Shown here: piece by piece, positions 8,149 through 18,500 of the stretch
Layout of the letters: the number at the start of each line of letters is the position of its first letter
Position numbering within the stretch: position 1 is the stretch's first letter
Assembly (NCBI GenBank): GCA_004211905.1
Contig: SHBP01000004.1
Span: 1 to 64,000, forward strand
DNA from: SAR92 clade bacterium
GTDB taxonomy: Bacteria > Pseudomonadota > Gammaproteobacteria > Pseudomonadales > Porticoccaceae
Direction of reading: 5' to 3'
Length of the DNA stretch: 64,000 nucleotides
Program-made: the position numbers and the translations under genes
Notes under the pieces: model-generated
Databases searched by the model: none
What the model was told of the DNA's origin: nothing
Seen by the model: only the letters and a program-made list of their open reading frames with translations

Positions 8149-9927
8149 ATGACTACTTACAAAGCCCCTGTTCAAGAGTTTTCCTTTATTCTTGAGGAAC
8201 TTGTTGATTATAGCGAATTAAGCCAAAGACCGGGCTATCAAGATGTCGGTGTAGATATGATTCAGGCCATCCTACCTGAAGCAGCGAAGTTCTTTGAAGA
8301 AGTTGTAGCCCCAACAAACTCCATAGCCGATAGCCAAAAAACTCACATTGATGATGGTCACGTAATTACAGCCCCTGCCATAGAGGGGATTAATCAAAAA
8401 ATGGTGGAGGCTGGATGGAGTGGTCTTAGTGGGGCTGTCGAATACGGTGGTTCAGGCTTTCCGAGCGTAGTTGATGTTGCTGTTCAAGAAATGTTGCAGT
8501 CAGCAAACATGGGTCTAAGCTTATTGCCTTTACTAACTCGAGGAGTCATCCATTCGTTGCATCTCTATGGCTCAGAGGAGCAGAAAAGCACCTACTTGGC
8601 GAATCTAGCCAGTGGGGCGTGGTCAGGGACAATGAACCTAACTGAACCGCAAGCAGGTTCTGATCTATCTGCGGTTCAATGTAAAGCCGTCCCTAATGGA
8701 GATCATTATTTGGTCTCAGGTCAGAAGATCTATATTACTTGGGGCGATCATGAGCAGACTGAAAATATTATCCATCTTGTGCTAGCTCGGTTGCCCGATG
8801 CACCTCTAGGAAATCATGGTATTTCACTATTTTTAGTGCCAAAGTTTTTGGTCAATGCCGACGGTAGTTTGGGAGAGCGAAATGATCTTCGGGCTGTAGG
8901 AGTGGAGCATAAACTGGGCATTCATTGCAGTCCCACCTGCACTATGGCATTTGGCGACAAGGGCGGAGCAGTGGGCTATCTCGTTGGGCCTCTGAATAAG
9001 GGCCTAATGTGTATGTTCAGTATGATGAACAACGCTAGATTAGGCGTAGGACATCAAGGGGTTGCTATTAGTGAACGGGCATATCAGCAAGCGGTGACTT
9101 ACGCTGCTGAGAGGGTGCAGGGGAAAGTAGTTGGTATCGACGGTCGAGCCCCAATTATTCATCACGGCGATGTAAAGAGGATGCTATTGCAAATGCGAGC
9201 GCTAACCGAAGGCGGACGAGCTCTCTCCATGTATGCTGTGGCAGCGGAGGATCGCAGTCATCACGCTCTTAGCGACGATTTTCGCAAGGCCGATGAATTG
9301 CTCGTGGAAATATTAACACCTCTTGTGAAGGGCTGGTGTACTGAGGTCTCAATGGAAGTTACCTCGCTAGGAGTGCAGGTTCACGGAGGCATGGGGTTCA
9401 TCGAAGAAACTGGGGCCGCCCAACATATGCGTGATGCCAGAATTTTGCCGATCTATGAAGGCACCAATGGCATTCAGGCTTTGGATTTTATTGGTCGAAA
9501 ATGTATGCGAGATGGTGGCGAAGGGCTAAGCTTGATTCTTGATAACATGAGCTCTACTGGAGACAGTAAAGCATCTAACTCTCCAGTAGTCGCAGAACTC
9601 CTTGATGCGCTGAAAGAAGCTATTTCGCAGTGCAAGACAGCGTTGGCTTATATCAAGCGTGAGCCAGCAAAATCACCATTTGTGGCATTCAACTTTATGA
9701 TGTTATTTGGTAACTCCATTAGTTACTGGTTGTTGGTGAAGTTAGCATTGGCAGCTCAAGCTCATGTTTCTGCGGGTAGTAACGATCGTTTTTATAAACA
9801 AAAAATCGCTACAACACATTTTTTTGCTTCGCAGATCCTGACTCGAAATGCAGCTTATTTGGGAGCTGTTACTGGTTCCACTGCGAGCTATGAGGAATTT
9901 GGTGTTGAGGACTTCTACCGCGGCTAG
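8149..9927 (+). CDS. Acyl-CoA dehydrogenase, long (~600 aa) type, paralogue
   Basis: The 592-residue product is a second long-type acyl-CoA dehydrogenase, with MNLTEPQAGSDLSAV (FAD loop), the PIYEGTNGIQALDFIGRK segment holding the catalytic Glu (E437), and the C-terminal extension. I chose the ATG at 8149 (MTTYKAPVQEF) over an in-frame start at 8083, because acyl-CoA dehydrogenases of this family commonly begin this way and GAGG/AGAG lies just upstream. It is 175 nt downstream of its paralogue and probably has a related but distinct substrate range. Confidence 0.9.
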   Translation: MTTYKAPVQEFSFILEELVDYSELSQRPGYQDVGVDMIQAILPEAAKFFEEVVAPTNSIADSQKTHIDDGHVITAPAIEGINQKMVEAGWSGLSGAVEYGGSGFPSVVDVAVQEMLQSANMGLSLLPLLTRGVIHSLHLYGSEEQKSTYLANLASGAWSGTMNLTEPQAGSDLSAVQCKAVPNGDHYLVSGQKIYITWGDHEQTENIIHLVLARLPDAPLGNHGISLFLVPKFLVNADGSLGERNDLRAVGVEHKLGIHCSPTCTMAFGDKGGAVGYLVGPLNKGLMCMFSMMNNARLGVGHQGVAISERAYQQAVTYAAERVQGKVVGIDGRAPIIHHGDVKRMLLQMRALTEGGRALSMYAVAAEDRSHHALSDDFRKADELLVEILTPLVKGWCTEVSMEVTSLGVQVHGGMGFIEETGAAQHMRDARILPIYEGTNGIQALDFIGRKCMRDGGEGLSLILDNMSSTGDSKASNSPVVAELLDALKEAISQCKTALAYIKREPAKSPFVAFNFMMLFGNSISYWLLVKLALAAQAHVSAGSNDRFYKQKIATTHFFASQILTRNAAYLGAVTGSTASYEEFGVEDFYRG

Positions 9928-9950
9928 TTTAGAGCTTAAATACCTTGCAG

Positions 9951-10172
9951 TCAGGCGTTCGCGCGACTAAGAACAAAGCCTACGACTAGAGCCACAGTGA
10001 CGATGAATAATATTGTGAAGACAAAGCCGCCAATAATGAATGTAAGAGGACTACCATTGGCAAAATCTCGTTCTCTGTTTTTATCACTCTGCACCCCTAT
10101 TGCTGCGGCAAGAATGCTCAGGATGATCGAGCCAAATCGAGGTTTTTGTTTGTTCGTTTCTTCCTGTTTCAC
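9951..10172 (-). CDS. DUF2970 family small membrane protein
   Basis: A 73-residue protein with a conserved-looking GVQSDKNRERDF segment followed by one strong transmembrane helix (about 45-69). This combination is characteristic of the DUF2970 family of short proteobacterial membrane proteins, whose function is not established. The gene is on the minus strand, divergent from nfuA and convergent with the acyl-CoA dehydrogenase, whose stop lies 24 nt away. Confidence 0.75.
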   Translation of the reverse strand: MKQEETNKQKPRFGSIILSILAAAIGVQSDKNRERDFANGSPLTFIIGGFVFTILFIVTVALVVGFVLSRANA

Positions 10173-10311
10173 TGGTGACTCCAGTTATTTAGGCCGGTAT
10201 GGGTATTGGTTGATATAATACTTTACTTATTAATCATTGATTGTGGTCAATTTTACAGTATTGGGTAAAATAGAGGTGTAGAAAATCTACTCAGATGTAT
10301 AGGATAAGGTC

Positions 10312-10893
10312 ATGGTAAACGTAACGATCACTAATTCGGCTCAAGATTATCTTGCAGGTCTGTTGGAAAAGCAGAATTGCGAGGGTATTGGTATTCGTAT
10401 GTTTGTATCTGACCCTGGAACTCCCAAGGCAGAGACCTGCATAGCTTACAGTCGCCCTGGCGAGCACAATGATGAGGATCTTGTGGTTGAGTACGGTAAA
10501 TTTAATGGTTATTACGAGCAGCGTAGCATTCCCTTTCTTGATGACGCGATGGTTGATTTTGCTGAAGATAAATTCGGGGGACAGTTAACGATCAGAGCGC
10601 CGAATTCACGCTTACCCAACATAACTGACGATAGCCCGGTAGAAGATAAAGTTAACTATGTGCTTTATAACGAAATTAATCCTGGGTTGGCTTCTCATGG
10701 TGGTGTTGTGTCTCTTTCAGAGATACATGATGGCTATGCCGTGCTTGAATTTGGTGGAGGCTGCCAAGGGTGCTCAGCGGTTGATTTAACACTGAAAGAA
10801 GGTGTTGAGAAAACTTTGCTGGATAAGATACCAGAGTTGCTCGGTGTAAAAGATGTCACAGACCACAGCGACACATCGAACGCGTACATGTAA
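10312..10893 (+). CDS. nfuA: Fe-S biogenesis protein NfuA
   Basis: The 193-residue protein has the NfuA architecture: an N-terminal degenerate A-type (IscA-like) domain (about 1-95) lacking the usual cysteines, and a C-terminal Nfu domain with the cluster-binding CxxC (C151, C154 in GGGCQGCS). NfuA carries [4Fe-4S] clusters as a dimer and delivers them to client enzymes. The neighbouring minus-strand acnB encodes a 4Fe-4S enzyme, a plausible client. The length matches E. coli NfuA (about 191). A terminator follows. Confidence 0.95.
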   Translation: MVNVTITNSAQDYLAGLLEKQNCEGIGIRMFVSDPGTPKAETCIAYSRPGEHNDEDLVVEYGKFNGYYEQRSIPFLDDAMVDFAEDKFGGQLTIRAPNSRLPNITDDSPVEDKVNYVLYNEINPGLASHGGVVSLSEIHDGYAVLEFGGGCQGCSAVDLTLKEGVEKTLLDKIPELLGVKDVTDHSDTSNAYM

Positions 10894-10910
10894 CCCTTTG
10901 CTTCATCGCT

Positions 10911-10936
10911 AAAAAACCCGCTTACGCGGGTTTTTT
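10911..10936. terminator. Bidirectional rho-independent terminator, nfuA / acnB
   Basis: The hairpin AAAAAACCCGC-TTAC-GCGGGTTTTTT has perfectly paired arms, an A run on one side and a T run on the other. It sits between the convergent ends of nfuA and acnB and can serve both. Confidence 0.9.
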
Positions 10937-10961
10937 AGTATCTAACTTGTCTTAATCGATG

Positions 10962-13577
10962 CTACCTAACCTCTACAATTTGTTCCGCGGCAATCAACTT
11001 GCCTTGCTCAGCAGATTTTTGGAAAGACTCTATTTGGTCAAAATTCATGTAGCTGTATACCTCGTCAGCCATAGAGTCAATTTTAGTCGCGTAATCCATA
11101 TATTCAGCTACTGTCGGTAGACGCCCTAAAATACCGCCCACGGAGGCTAACTCGGCACTGGTCAGGTAGACATTAGCACCATCGCCTAATCGATTGGGGA
11201 AGTTTCTAGTCGATGTTGAAAGCACGGTGGCTCCTGCTAGGACGCGAGCCTGATTACCCATACATAGAGAGCATCCAGGCATCTCTGTCCGAGCGCCAAC
11301 TTTTCCATAAATGTTGTAATAGCCTTCTTCCATAAGGGTATGAGCATCCATTCGTGTTGGTGGACAAATCCAGAATCTAGAATCTACGGTGCCAGCTTCA
11401 TCCAGTAATTTGCCCGCAGCGCGGAAATGACCAATATTAGTCATACAGGAGCCAATAAATATCTCATCTACATTGTCTCCAGCTACCTCTGAAAGCAGTT
11501 TTGCATCATCAGGATCATTCGGGCAACACACAATGGGTTCGACAATGTCTGCAAGGTCTATTTCGATAATAGCTGCATACTCGGCATCGGTATCAGCTTC
11601 CATCAGGACTGGATTTTCTAGCCATTCTTCCATCTTTCGAACTCTACGCTCTAGTGTTCTAACATCGCCATATCCCTCGGCAATCATCCAGCGCAGTAAA
11701 GTGATGTTGGATCGGAGATATTCAGCAACCGAGTCTTCGCTGAGTTTGATGGTGCAACCTGCCGCAGAACGCTCTGCAGAGGCATCTGAGAGTTCAAATG
11801 CCTGCTCAACCGTCAGGTTTTCGATACCTTCTCCTTCAATTTCCAAAATACGCCCACTAAAAAAGTTTTTCTTGCCTTTCTTCTCGACGGTCAATAGGCC
11901 TTCTTTAATGCCGTAATACGGGATGGCATGAACCAAGTCACGCAGAGTGATCCCGGGCTGCATTTCGCCTTTAAAACGCACTAGAACCGATTCAGGCATG
12001 TCCAGCGGCATAACACCGGTCGCTGCGGCAAAGGCTACGAGGCCAGATCCTCCCGGGAATGAAATACCCATAGGGAATCTTGTATGAGAATCACCGCCAG
12101 TTCCCACTGTGTCGGGCAATAACATACGATTTAGCCAGCTGTGGATAATGCCGTCACCCGGTCTCAGAGACACTCCGCCACGGTTCATTATAAAATCGGG
12201 AAGATTATGCTGAGTATCAATGTCCACCGGTTTAGGATAGGCAGCGGTGTGACAAAAGGACTGCATAACTAGATCAGTAGAAAAGCCAAGACAAGCAAGA
12301 TCTTTCAGCTCATCTCTTGTCATTGGGCCAGTGGTGTCTTGGGATCCCACAGTAGTCATCTTTGGTTCACAATACGTACCAGGCCTAATGCCGTCAGTAC
12401 CGCATGCTTTACCTACCATTTTTTGTGCGAGTGTAAAGCCAGCATCGCTTTGAATTGGCGGGGTTGGGTGACGGAATACTTCAGAAGGTGGCAGCCCCAT
12501 GTGCTCTCGTGCACGTTGAGTCAGACCGCGTCCGATAATGAGATTAATTCGCCCATCAGCCTGCACCTCATCAAGTATCACATCAGATTTGTGTTCAAAC
12601 TCTGAAATTACCTCGCCATTTTCGTTTAATATTTTGCCTTCGTAGGGGAAGATCTCAATCACATCACCGTTGTTAATATTGTCTACTGGGGCTTCAAAGA
12701 CCAATGCACCAGCATCCTCCATTGTGTTAAAGAAGATCGGAGCAACTTTGCTGCCAAAACAAATGCCACCGGAACGTTTGTTAGGTACTCCGGGCATGTC
12801 TTCGCCAAAGAACCATAGAACTGAATTAGTTGCGGATTTGCGCGATGAACCTGTACCCACAACATCGCCTATAAAAGCAACGGGAAGCCCTCGATCTTTG
12901 AGTTCTTCGATCTGGGTCATAGGGCCAATGACTCCATGCTCCTCCGGATGCATTCCTTCTCGAGTCATCTTGAACATGGCACGAGCGTGAAGCGGTATAT
13001 CAGGGCGTGACCAAGCATCTTGCGCAGGAGATAAATCATCGGTATTGATTTCGCCAGTAGCTTTGAAAACAGTAACCTTAATGCTCTGAGGAACGGCATC
13101 ATTGGTGGTGAACCATTCGGCGTCGGCCCATGACTGCATAACGGCCCTTGCATATTCGTTACCTGCATCGGATTTTTGAGCAACATCATGAAAAGCGTCA
13201 AACACGAGTAGGGTAGACTTGAGCTCTTCAGCTGCCAGGGTATTTAGTTCATCATCATCGAGAAGCTCGACCAAAGTGGAGACGTTATAGCCTCCGTGCA
13301 TGTTTCCTAACAGCTTTACCGCTGCCTTACGGTCTATAAGAGGTGAGGAGGCATCTCCGTTGACTAGTGCAGTCAAAAAACTCGCTTTCACATAGGCTGC
13401 TTCATCCACACCAGGTGGCACACGATTGGAGATTAGATCCAACAGAAAGGCTTCTTCGCCTGCAGGAGGGTTTTTTAACAATTCAACCAAAGCGGCGGTC
13501 CACTCTGGGTCCAGAGCTTTGGGGGGAATTCCCTGTAAATGACGTTCTTCTGCGTGAGTGCGATATGCTTCTAGCAC
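10962..13577 (-). CDS. acnB: Aconitate hydratase B / 2-methylisocitrate dehydratase
   Basis: AcnB isomerises citrate to isocitrate in the TCA cycle (4Fe-4S). I set the start at GTG 13577 (V-L-E-A-Y-R), because AcnB proteins start there and AAGGAGA lies 7 nt upstream; an in-frame ATG at 13625 would add 16 unrelated residues. The resulting 871 residues are close to the E. coli length of about 865. The cluster cysteines are at about C711 (GSCMTNIGHF) and C769/C772 (PGCSLCMGNQ). Domains: N-terminal HEAT-like domain, swivel domain 4, then the catalytic domains. It stands alone, away from the gltA-suc cluster. Confidence 0.97.
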   Translation of the reverse strand: MLEAYRTHAEERHLQGIPPKALDPEWTAALVELLKNPPAGEEAFLLDLISNRVPPGVDEAAYVKASFLTALVNGDASSPLIDRKAAVKLLGNMHGGYNVSTLVELLDDDELNTLAAEELKSTLLVFDAFHDVAQKSDAGNEYARAVMQSWADAEWFTTNDAVPQSIKVTVFKATGEINTDDLSPAQDAWSRPDIPLHARAMFKMTREGMHPEEHGVIGPMTQIEELKDRGLPVAFIGDVVGTGSSRKSATNSVLWFFGEDMPGVPNKRSGGICFGSKVAPIFFNTMEDAGALVFEAPVDNINNGDVIEIFPYEGKILNENGEVISEFEHKSDVILDEVQADGRINLIIGRGLTQRAREHMGLPPSEVFRHPTPPIQSDAGFTLAQKMVGKACGTDGIRPGTYCEPKMTTVGSQDTTGPMTRDELKDLACLGFSTDLVMQSFCHTAAYPKPVDIDTQHNLPDFIMNRGGVSLRPGDGIIHSWLNRMLLPDTVGTGGDSHTRFPMGISFPGGSGLVAFAAATGVMPLDMPESVLVRFKGEMQPGITLRDLVHAIPYYGIKEGLLTVEKKGKKNFFSGRILEIEGEGIENLTVEQAFELSDASAERSAAGCTIKLSEDSVAEYLRSNITLLRWMIAEGYGDVRTLERRVRKMEEWLENPVLMEADTDAEYAAIIEIDLADIVEPIVCCPNDPDDAKLLSEVAGDNVDEIFIGSCMTNIGHFRAAGKLLDEAGTVDSRFWICPPTRMDAHTLMEEGYYNIYGKVGARTEMPGCSLCMGNQARVLAGATVLSTSTRNFPNRLGDGANVYLTSAELASVGGILGRLPTVAEYMDYATKIDSMADEVYSYMNFDQIESFQKSAEQGKLIAAEQIVEVR

Positions 13578-13928
13578 GGTGTGCTTCTCCTTTTGTCTTA
13601 TTGATGTAGTCTTTGTAGGCCGCATACGGCTCTAGATTTCGGGCGAAATTATACGTTAACCGGTAGTTTATTTACAGGGACTTAAGGTATATAACCATTA
13701 TTAGTCTGAGTTGTTTCGGCGGTTATGAGGCATAGTTAATTCACATTGGCGTTACCCTTTCTTTCTGTTCTGCATATCGTTAAAACGCTCCGTATTCCGG
13801 TCTAAAACTAGTACACTTATGCGTAGTAATAGGTGTCGGAGCTAATACGGAGAAGACCGCTGTAAAAATATTACATAATGTTGAGGGCTAAAAATTTCTG
13901 ATTGAACATGAGATAAGAGCTATTGTAA
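13578..13928. other. Intergenic region acnB / trmK
   Basis: This 351-bp divergent space should hold both promoters. The clearest structure is a 9-bp inverted repeat, CTCCGTATT (13788-13796) and AATACGGAG (13844-13852), with a 47-nt loop. No ORF with a plausible start was seen. Confidence 0.4.
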
Positions 13929-14618
13929 ATGAGCAAGAATAAAAGACTATTAAGACCCGGTAGCAGACTTAGCCTGTTAGAGAATATGCTCGTGGAACCC
14001 TATAAAACGATTTGGGACTGTTGTTGTGATCATGGATTACTCGGTATGTCTTTGCTTAAAAGGTCACGGGCTGGCGAGGTCATTTTTGTTGATGTTCTTG
14101 AAGAGCAAATGAAAAAACTGGAAGCAACACTGAGAAGAAATTGTCCTCTGGATGAGTATAGTTGGAATGTCCATTGTGGTGATGTCAAAGATATTGTTGT
14201 TCCCAATAGCGACTCTCAGTTATTCATTATTGCTGGTGTTGGAGCCCGCCAAACTGTTGAATTCATCAACAGCCTGTGTTCATCTGCTCCTCGGACTCCA
14301 TTTGATCTGCTGATCTGTTCGGTCCACGGAAACTATGCAGTTCGAAACGCTCTAATTAGTAATGGATATAAGTTAAAAGGTGAGCAAATTATTTTTGAAA
14401 ATAATCGTTTCTATGAAGGCATTTATGTATCTAGAAGTGGCCATGAGGATATCGTTAACACAGGCTCTAAGATGTGGGATTGGTCGAATTCGGATCATCA
14501 GCAATATTGGAGACGGATCGTCGGCCACTATCGACAGAAAGCAAGAAAAGACCCCGAGCAGTACCAACCGATTATTGCAAATTATGAGGCGTTGCTAACC
14601 TCTAGCTGCAATATTTAA
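13929..14618 (+). CDS. trmK: tRNA (adenine-N1)-methyltransferase, TrmK family (COG2384)
   Basis: A 229-residue class I SAM-dependent methyltransferase. Motif I is WDCCCDHGLLGM (29-40), the variant G-loop of the TrmK/COG2384 family; the acidic motif II follows in EVIFVDVLEEQM, and a motif IV-like FIIAGVGARQT near residue 100. Characterised TrmK methylates N1 of A22 in tRNA. The target in gammaproteobacteria is less certain. The next gene encodes the tRNA-modifying MiaE, which fits a tRNA theme, though 209 nt separate them. Confidence 0.75.
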   Translation: MSKNKRLLRPGSRLSLLENMLVEPYKTIWDCCCDHGLLGMSLLKRSRAGEVIFVDVLEEQMKKLEATLRRNCPLDEYSWNVHCGDVKDIVVPNSDSQLFIIAGVGARQTVEFINSLCSSAPRTPFDLLICSVHGNYAVRNALISNGYKLKGEQIIFENNRFYEGIYVSRSGHEDIVNTGSKMWDWSNSDHQQYWRRIVGHYRQKARKDPEQYQPIIANYEALLTSSCNI

Positions 14619-14827
14619 AACTGCGATAGGGTTGTTTGACAATACACAAAACTCAGCCCTCAACGGGACGCAGCCTCAATAAAGTTTAGCGGATCGTGTG
14701 AGTCGTCCATAGACAGACTAAGATTATATTAATATACAACGCCATTTTTGTCTTAAGCATGGTAAAGTTCGAAAATTACAAACATTGCTGCAATCCAACT
14801 TTGTAAGCAGTTCAACAGGCAGGGATT

Positions 14828-15436
14828 ATGACAACGCCTTTACAAGACATTCAAAATTTTCTAACGTGTAAAACACCCGATCGTTGGTTAGAGAATGCTT
14901 TAGATAATCAGACATTGATGCTAATTGATCATGCTAATTGCGAGAAGAAAGCTGCTAGCACTGCTATGAATTTAATCTATCGCTACGTAGATAATTTCGA
15001 ATTGATTAATAAGATGTCTAGGTTGATTAGGGAGGAGATGCGGCATTTTGAACAAGTTATTGCAATTATGCGTCGGCGTGATATTTCCTATCAGCATATA
15101 ACAGCCTCCAGATATGCTTCGGGGTTGCGTGAACTAGCCAGAAATGACGATCCTGGTAAGCTTATCGATATACTAATTATAGGGGCTTTTATAGAGGCGA
15201 GGTCTTGTGAGCGCTTTGCTCGGCTAGCGCCTTATTTAGATTCCGAGTTAGAGGCTTTTTATTTGTCACTTCTAAAATCGGAAGGGCGGCATTTTAAAGA
15301 TTATTTGGATCTTGCTGAAAAAGCTGCTGGTGACCAAACCATTGAGGAACGGGTTGCTTTTTTTGCTAAGCGTGAGCAATACCTTATCGAGCAGCCTGAC
15401 GATGTCTTCCGTTTCCATTCTGGACCCATATCCTAG
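14828..15436 (+). CDS. miaE: tRNA-(ms2io6A37) hydroxylase MiaE
   Basis: A 202-residue ferritin-like diiron protein. Likely iron ligands are E39 (HANCEKKAA), the EExRH group (E69/E70, H73 in REEMRHFEQ), E123 (FIEARSCERF), and E152/H155 (KSEGRHFKDY). MiaE hydroxylates the isopentenyl group of ms2i6A at position 37 of tRNAs in an O2-dependent reaction, which fits an aerobic lifestyle. The motif set and length match the family. Confidence 0.93.
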   Translation: MTTPLQDIQNFLTCKTPDRWLENALDNQTLMLIDHANCEKKAASTAMNLIYRYVDNFELINKMSRLIREEMRHFEQVIAIMRRRDISYQHITASRYASGLRELARNDDPGKLIDILIIGAFIEARSCERFARLAPYLDSELEAFYLSLLKSEGRHFKDYLDLAEKAAGDQTIEERVAFFAKREQYLIEQPDDVFRFHSGPIS

Positions 15437-15559
15437 GTTAATTCCGGCTTTTAATTTGTATCTATCTGCCACTCCTATTATGTCAATTGATAGGATATTA
15501 TGGATCCGTGTTATCAATATTAGCTATAGCGCTGTGAATTTTATCGAGGCTTATAAAAC

Positions 15560-18500
15560 ATGATTAATAATAGACTCCGTTCTTTCATAATTTCCCTCTT
15601 GTGTTGTTTTGCTTTTGCCCCCGTATTTTCCTCGGATAGTATGGAGGAGTTGGCTGAGAACGAATGGGATGTAACGGAACCCAAGGGCGTGATGAAAACC
15701 ATCTCAATTGATACGACAGAAACAACCTGGTCAAACCTCAGTGTTAGTAAAGATGGTAAGACTCTTGTTTTTGATATGTTGGGCGATATATACACCATGC
15801 CCATTAGTGGCGGCGAAGCTAGCCCATTGGTGCAAGGGTTTGATTGGAATATGCAGCCCGCCTATAGCCCAAATGGGCAAAGCATAGCGTTTATCAGTGA
15901 TCGAGACGGTGCTTCTAATTTGTGGATTATGGATGCTAATGGTGACAACCCTCGGCAGATTAGTAGTGAAAAAACAGCGCTAATTCATACTCCTAGCTGG
16001 AGCCCTGATGGAGATTTCGTCGCAGTGACAAAAGGTTTTATGTCATCTCGCTCGATTCCCGCCGGAGAAATTTGGATGTACCACCGATCAGGTGGTGATG
16101 GTGTGATGGTCACAAAACGTGCATTTGGTCCTCATACTCAGAAAAATATGACGGACCCGGCGTTTTCTCCAGACGGTAAATATCTTTATTACACCGATGA
16201 TGTGACCCCAGGGCGTGTTTGGCAATACGGGAAAAACTCTACCACCGAATTATTTAACATCATGCGTCACGACCTTGAGACAGGTGAGTCCATTAGTTAC
16301 ATCGGCGGGGCAGGTGGTGCCATTGTTGCTACTCCTTCTCCGGATGGGGAACATATGGCCTATCTTAAGCGAGAAGACACAAAGACTGTGTTGTATTTGA
16401 AAAATCTAAAGTCCGGTATTGACCGAAGGTTGTCGACAGAGATGGAGAGGGATCATCAGGAAACTTTTGGCTCTGAGGGCAACTTTGCTTATTTTGACTG
16501 GACTCCCGATGGTCAGCATATAATCTATTGGACCGCAGGGAAATTTCACAAATTACATGTTGAAAGTTTGGACGTTACGGTTATTCCTATGCATGTAAAA
16601 ACTGAGAAGCAAGTGCAACAGGCGGTGCGATTCCCCGTAGATGTAGCGCCTGATACCTTTGATGTGAGAATGATTCGTTGGGCCAGCATGTCCCCGAAAG
16701 GAGATTCGGTTGTCTACCAAGCCTTGGGTAAATTGTATCGTCGAGACGTTAAAAGCGGTCGAGTGAAAAGGCTTACACGACAAAATGATCATGATGAATT
16801 TTATCCTAGCTTTTCACGAGATGGAAAATCAGTGGTCTACAGCACGTGGAATGATACTGATCTTGGGGCAGTAAAAGTAGTAAGCATCAATGGTGGCCAG
16901 GGAGCGACCATTACCACAGAGCCCGGTATTTATGTGGAGCCTAAGTTCTCACCAACCAAAGATAAGCTTGTCTTTCGTAGAGTCACAGGGGGTTATTTGT
17001 TGTCTCCGGAATGGTCTATGGAACCAGGTATCTACATAGCTAATATCAAAACAAATGAAATGGAGAAGGTCCTTGAAAGGGGTTTTAACGCCCACTTTGG
17101 AGCTGAAGAGGATCGTCTTTACTACACAAGTTATGTTCCTGACAGTAAGTACACGGAACTTGAGCTTCGCAGTGTTAATTTAGACGGGGAGGATGAGCGT
17201 AAGCTCCTCAAGGGAGATAAAGTTACGGAGTTTCAGTTGTCTCCTGATGGTAACTGGGTGGCTTATACCCACCAAAATAACGCTTTTGTTGCGCCTTTAC
17301 TCAATACAGGGGCTCAACAAGATCTCGGTACTGAAACCGGTGGATTGCCGGTGGCACAAGTCTCTGCGCGGGCAGGTGAATATCTAAGTTGGTCTGCTGA
17401 CAGTTCTCGCTTGAGCTGGTCTCATGCCGCAACCGTATTTGAACGAGAGCTTAATGAAGCCTTTAGTTTTCTTGATGGATCTCCTGAAGAATTGCCTGAA
17501 CCAGTAACCGAGGGCATTGACTTAGGATTTACTGAGACAGCAGATAAGCCCGACTCAATCATTGCCCTAGTTGGTGGTCAAATTATCACCATGCGCAATG
17601 CAGATAAGATTCAGGAAGTTATCAGTAATGGTGTTGTGTTGGTAGAGCACAATCGTATTGTTGCAGTGGGAAGTATTGATGATGTTGTTATTCCTTCTGA
17701 AGCGACTCGAGTTGACGTTACCGGTAAGACATTAATTCCCGGCTTAATCGATGGGCATGCCCACGGGTCACAAGCTAATGAGGAGATTATTCCTCAACAG
17801 AACTGGAAGAACCTGTCTAGTCTAGCCTTTGGTGTTACTACGATTCACGATCCTTCTAACGATAGTTCGGAAATATTTGCGGCCTCGGAAATGCAGCGCA
17901 ATGGGCAAATACTGGGACCTCGGATATTTTCCACAGGTACCATTGTGTATGGTGCTAATTCACCGACTGCTCACGCTAGAATTGATAGTTATGATGATGC
18001 GTTTTTTCATCTGCAGAGGCTCAAGGATATGGGAGCGGTCTCAGTTAAGAGCTACAATCAACCACGCAGAGAGCAGCGACAGCAGGTACTCAAAGCAGCG
18101 CGCGATTTAGGGTTAATGGTAGTGCCTGAAGGTGGCGGAAAGCTTTACCAAAATATGAGCATGATTTCTGATGGGCACACAACATTGGAGCATTCGCTGA
18201 ATATCGCCACCGGTTATGACGATCTTACTCAATACTGGAGCCAAACTGATATGGCATACAACCCGACATTGGTTGTCGCTTACGGTGGTCTAGAGGGTGA
18301 GAAGTACTGGTATGACCGGACTAATGTTTGGGAAAACACCCGATTAATGCGTTATGCGCCGAGATATATTGTTGAGCCACGGTCTATTCGGCGAGCCACC
18401 GCGCCAGATGACCACTACAACCACATAAAAGTTGCTAGTTACGCTAAGACGTTACGTGATGCCGGTGTACGTGTATTGATTGGCGCGCATGGTCAGCGAG

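Noticed and set aside
9997-10218. Plus-strand ORF over the DUF2970 gene
   Set aside because: The minus-strand protein has a recognisable family motif and membrane helix; the plus-strand frame is its shadow.
13578-13625. N-terminal extension of AcnB from ATG 13625
   Set aside because: The 16 extra residues have no family counterpart, and the AAGGAGA before GTG 13577 fits the normal AcnB start.
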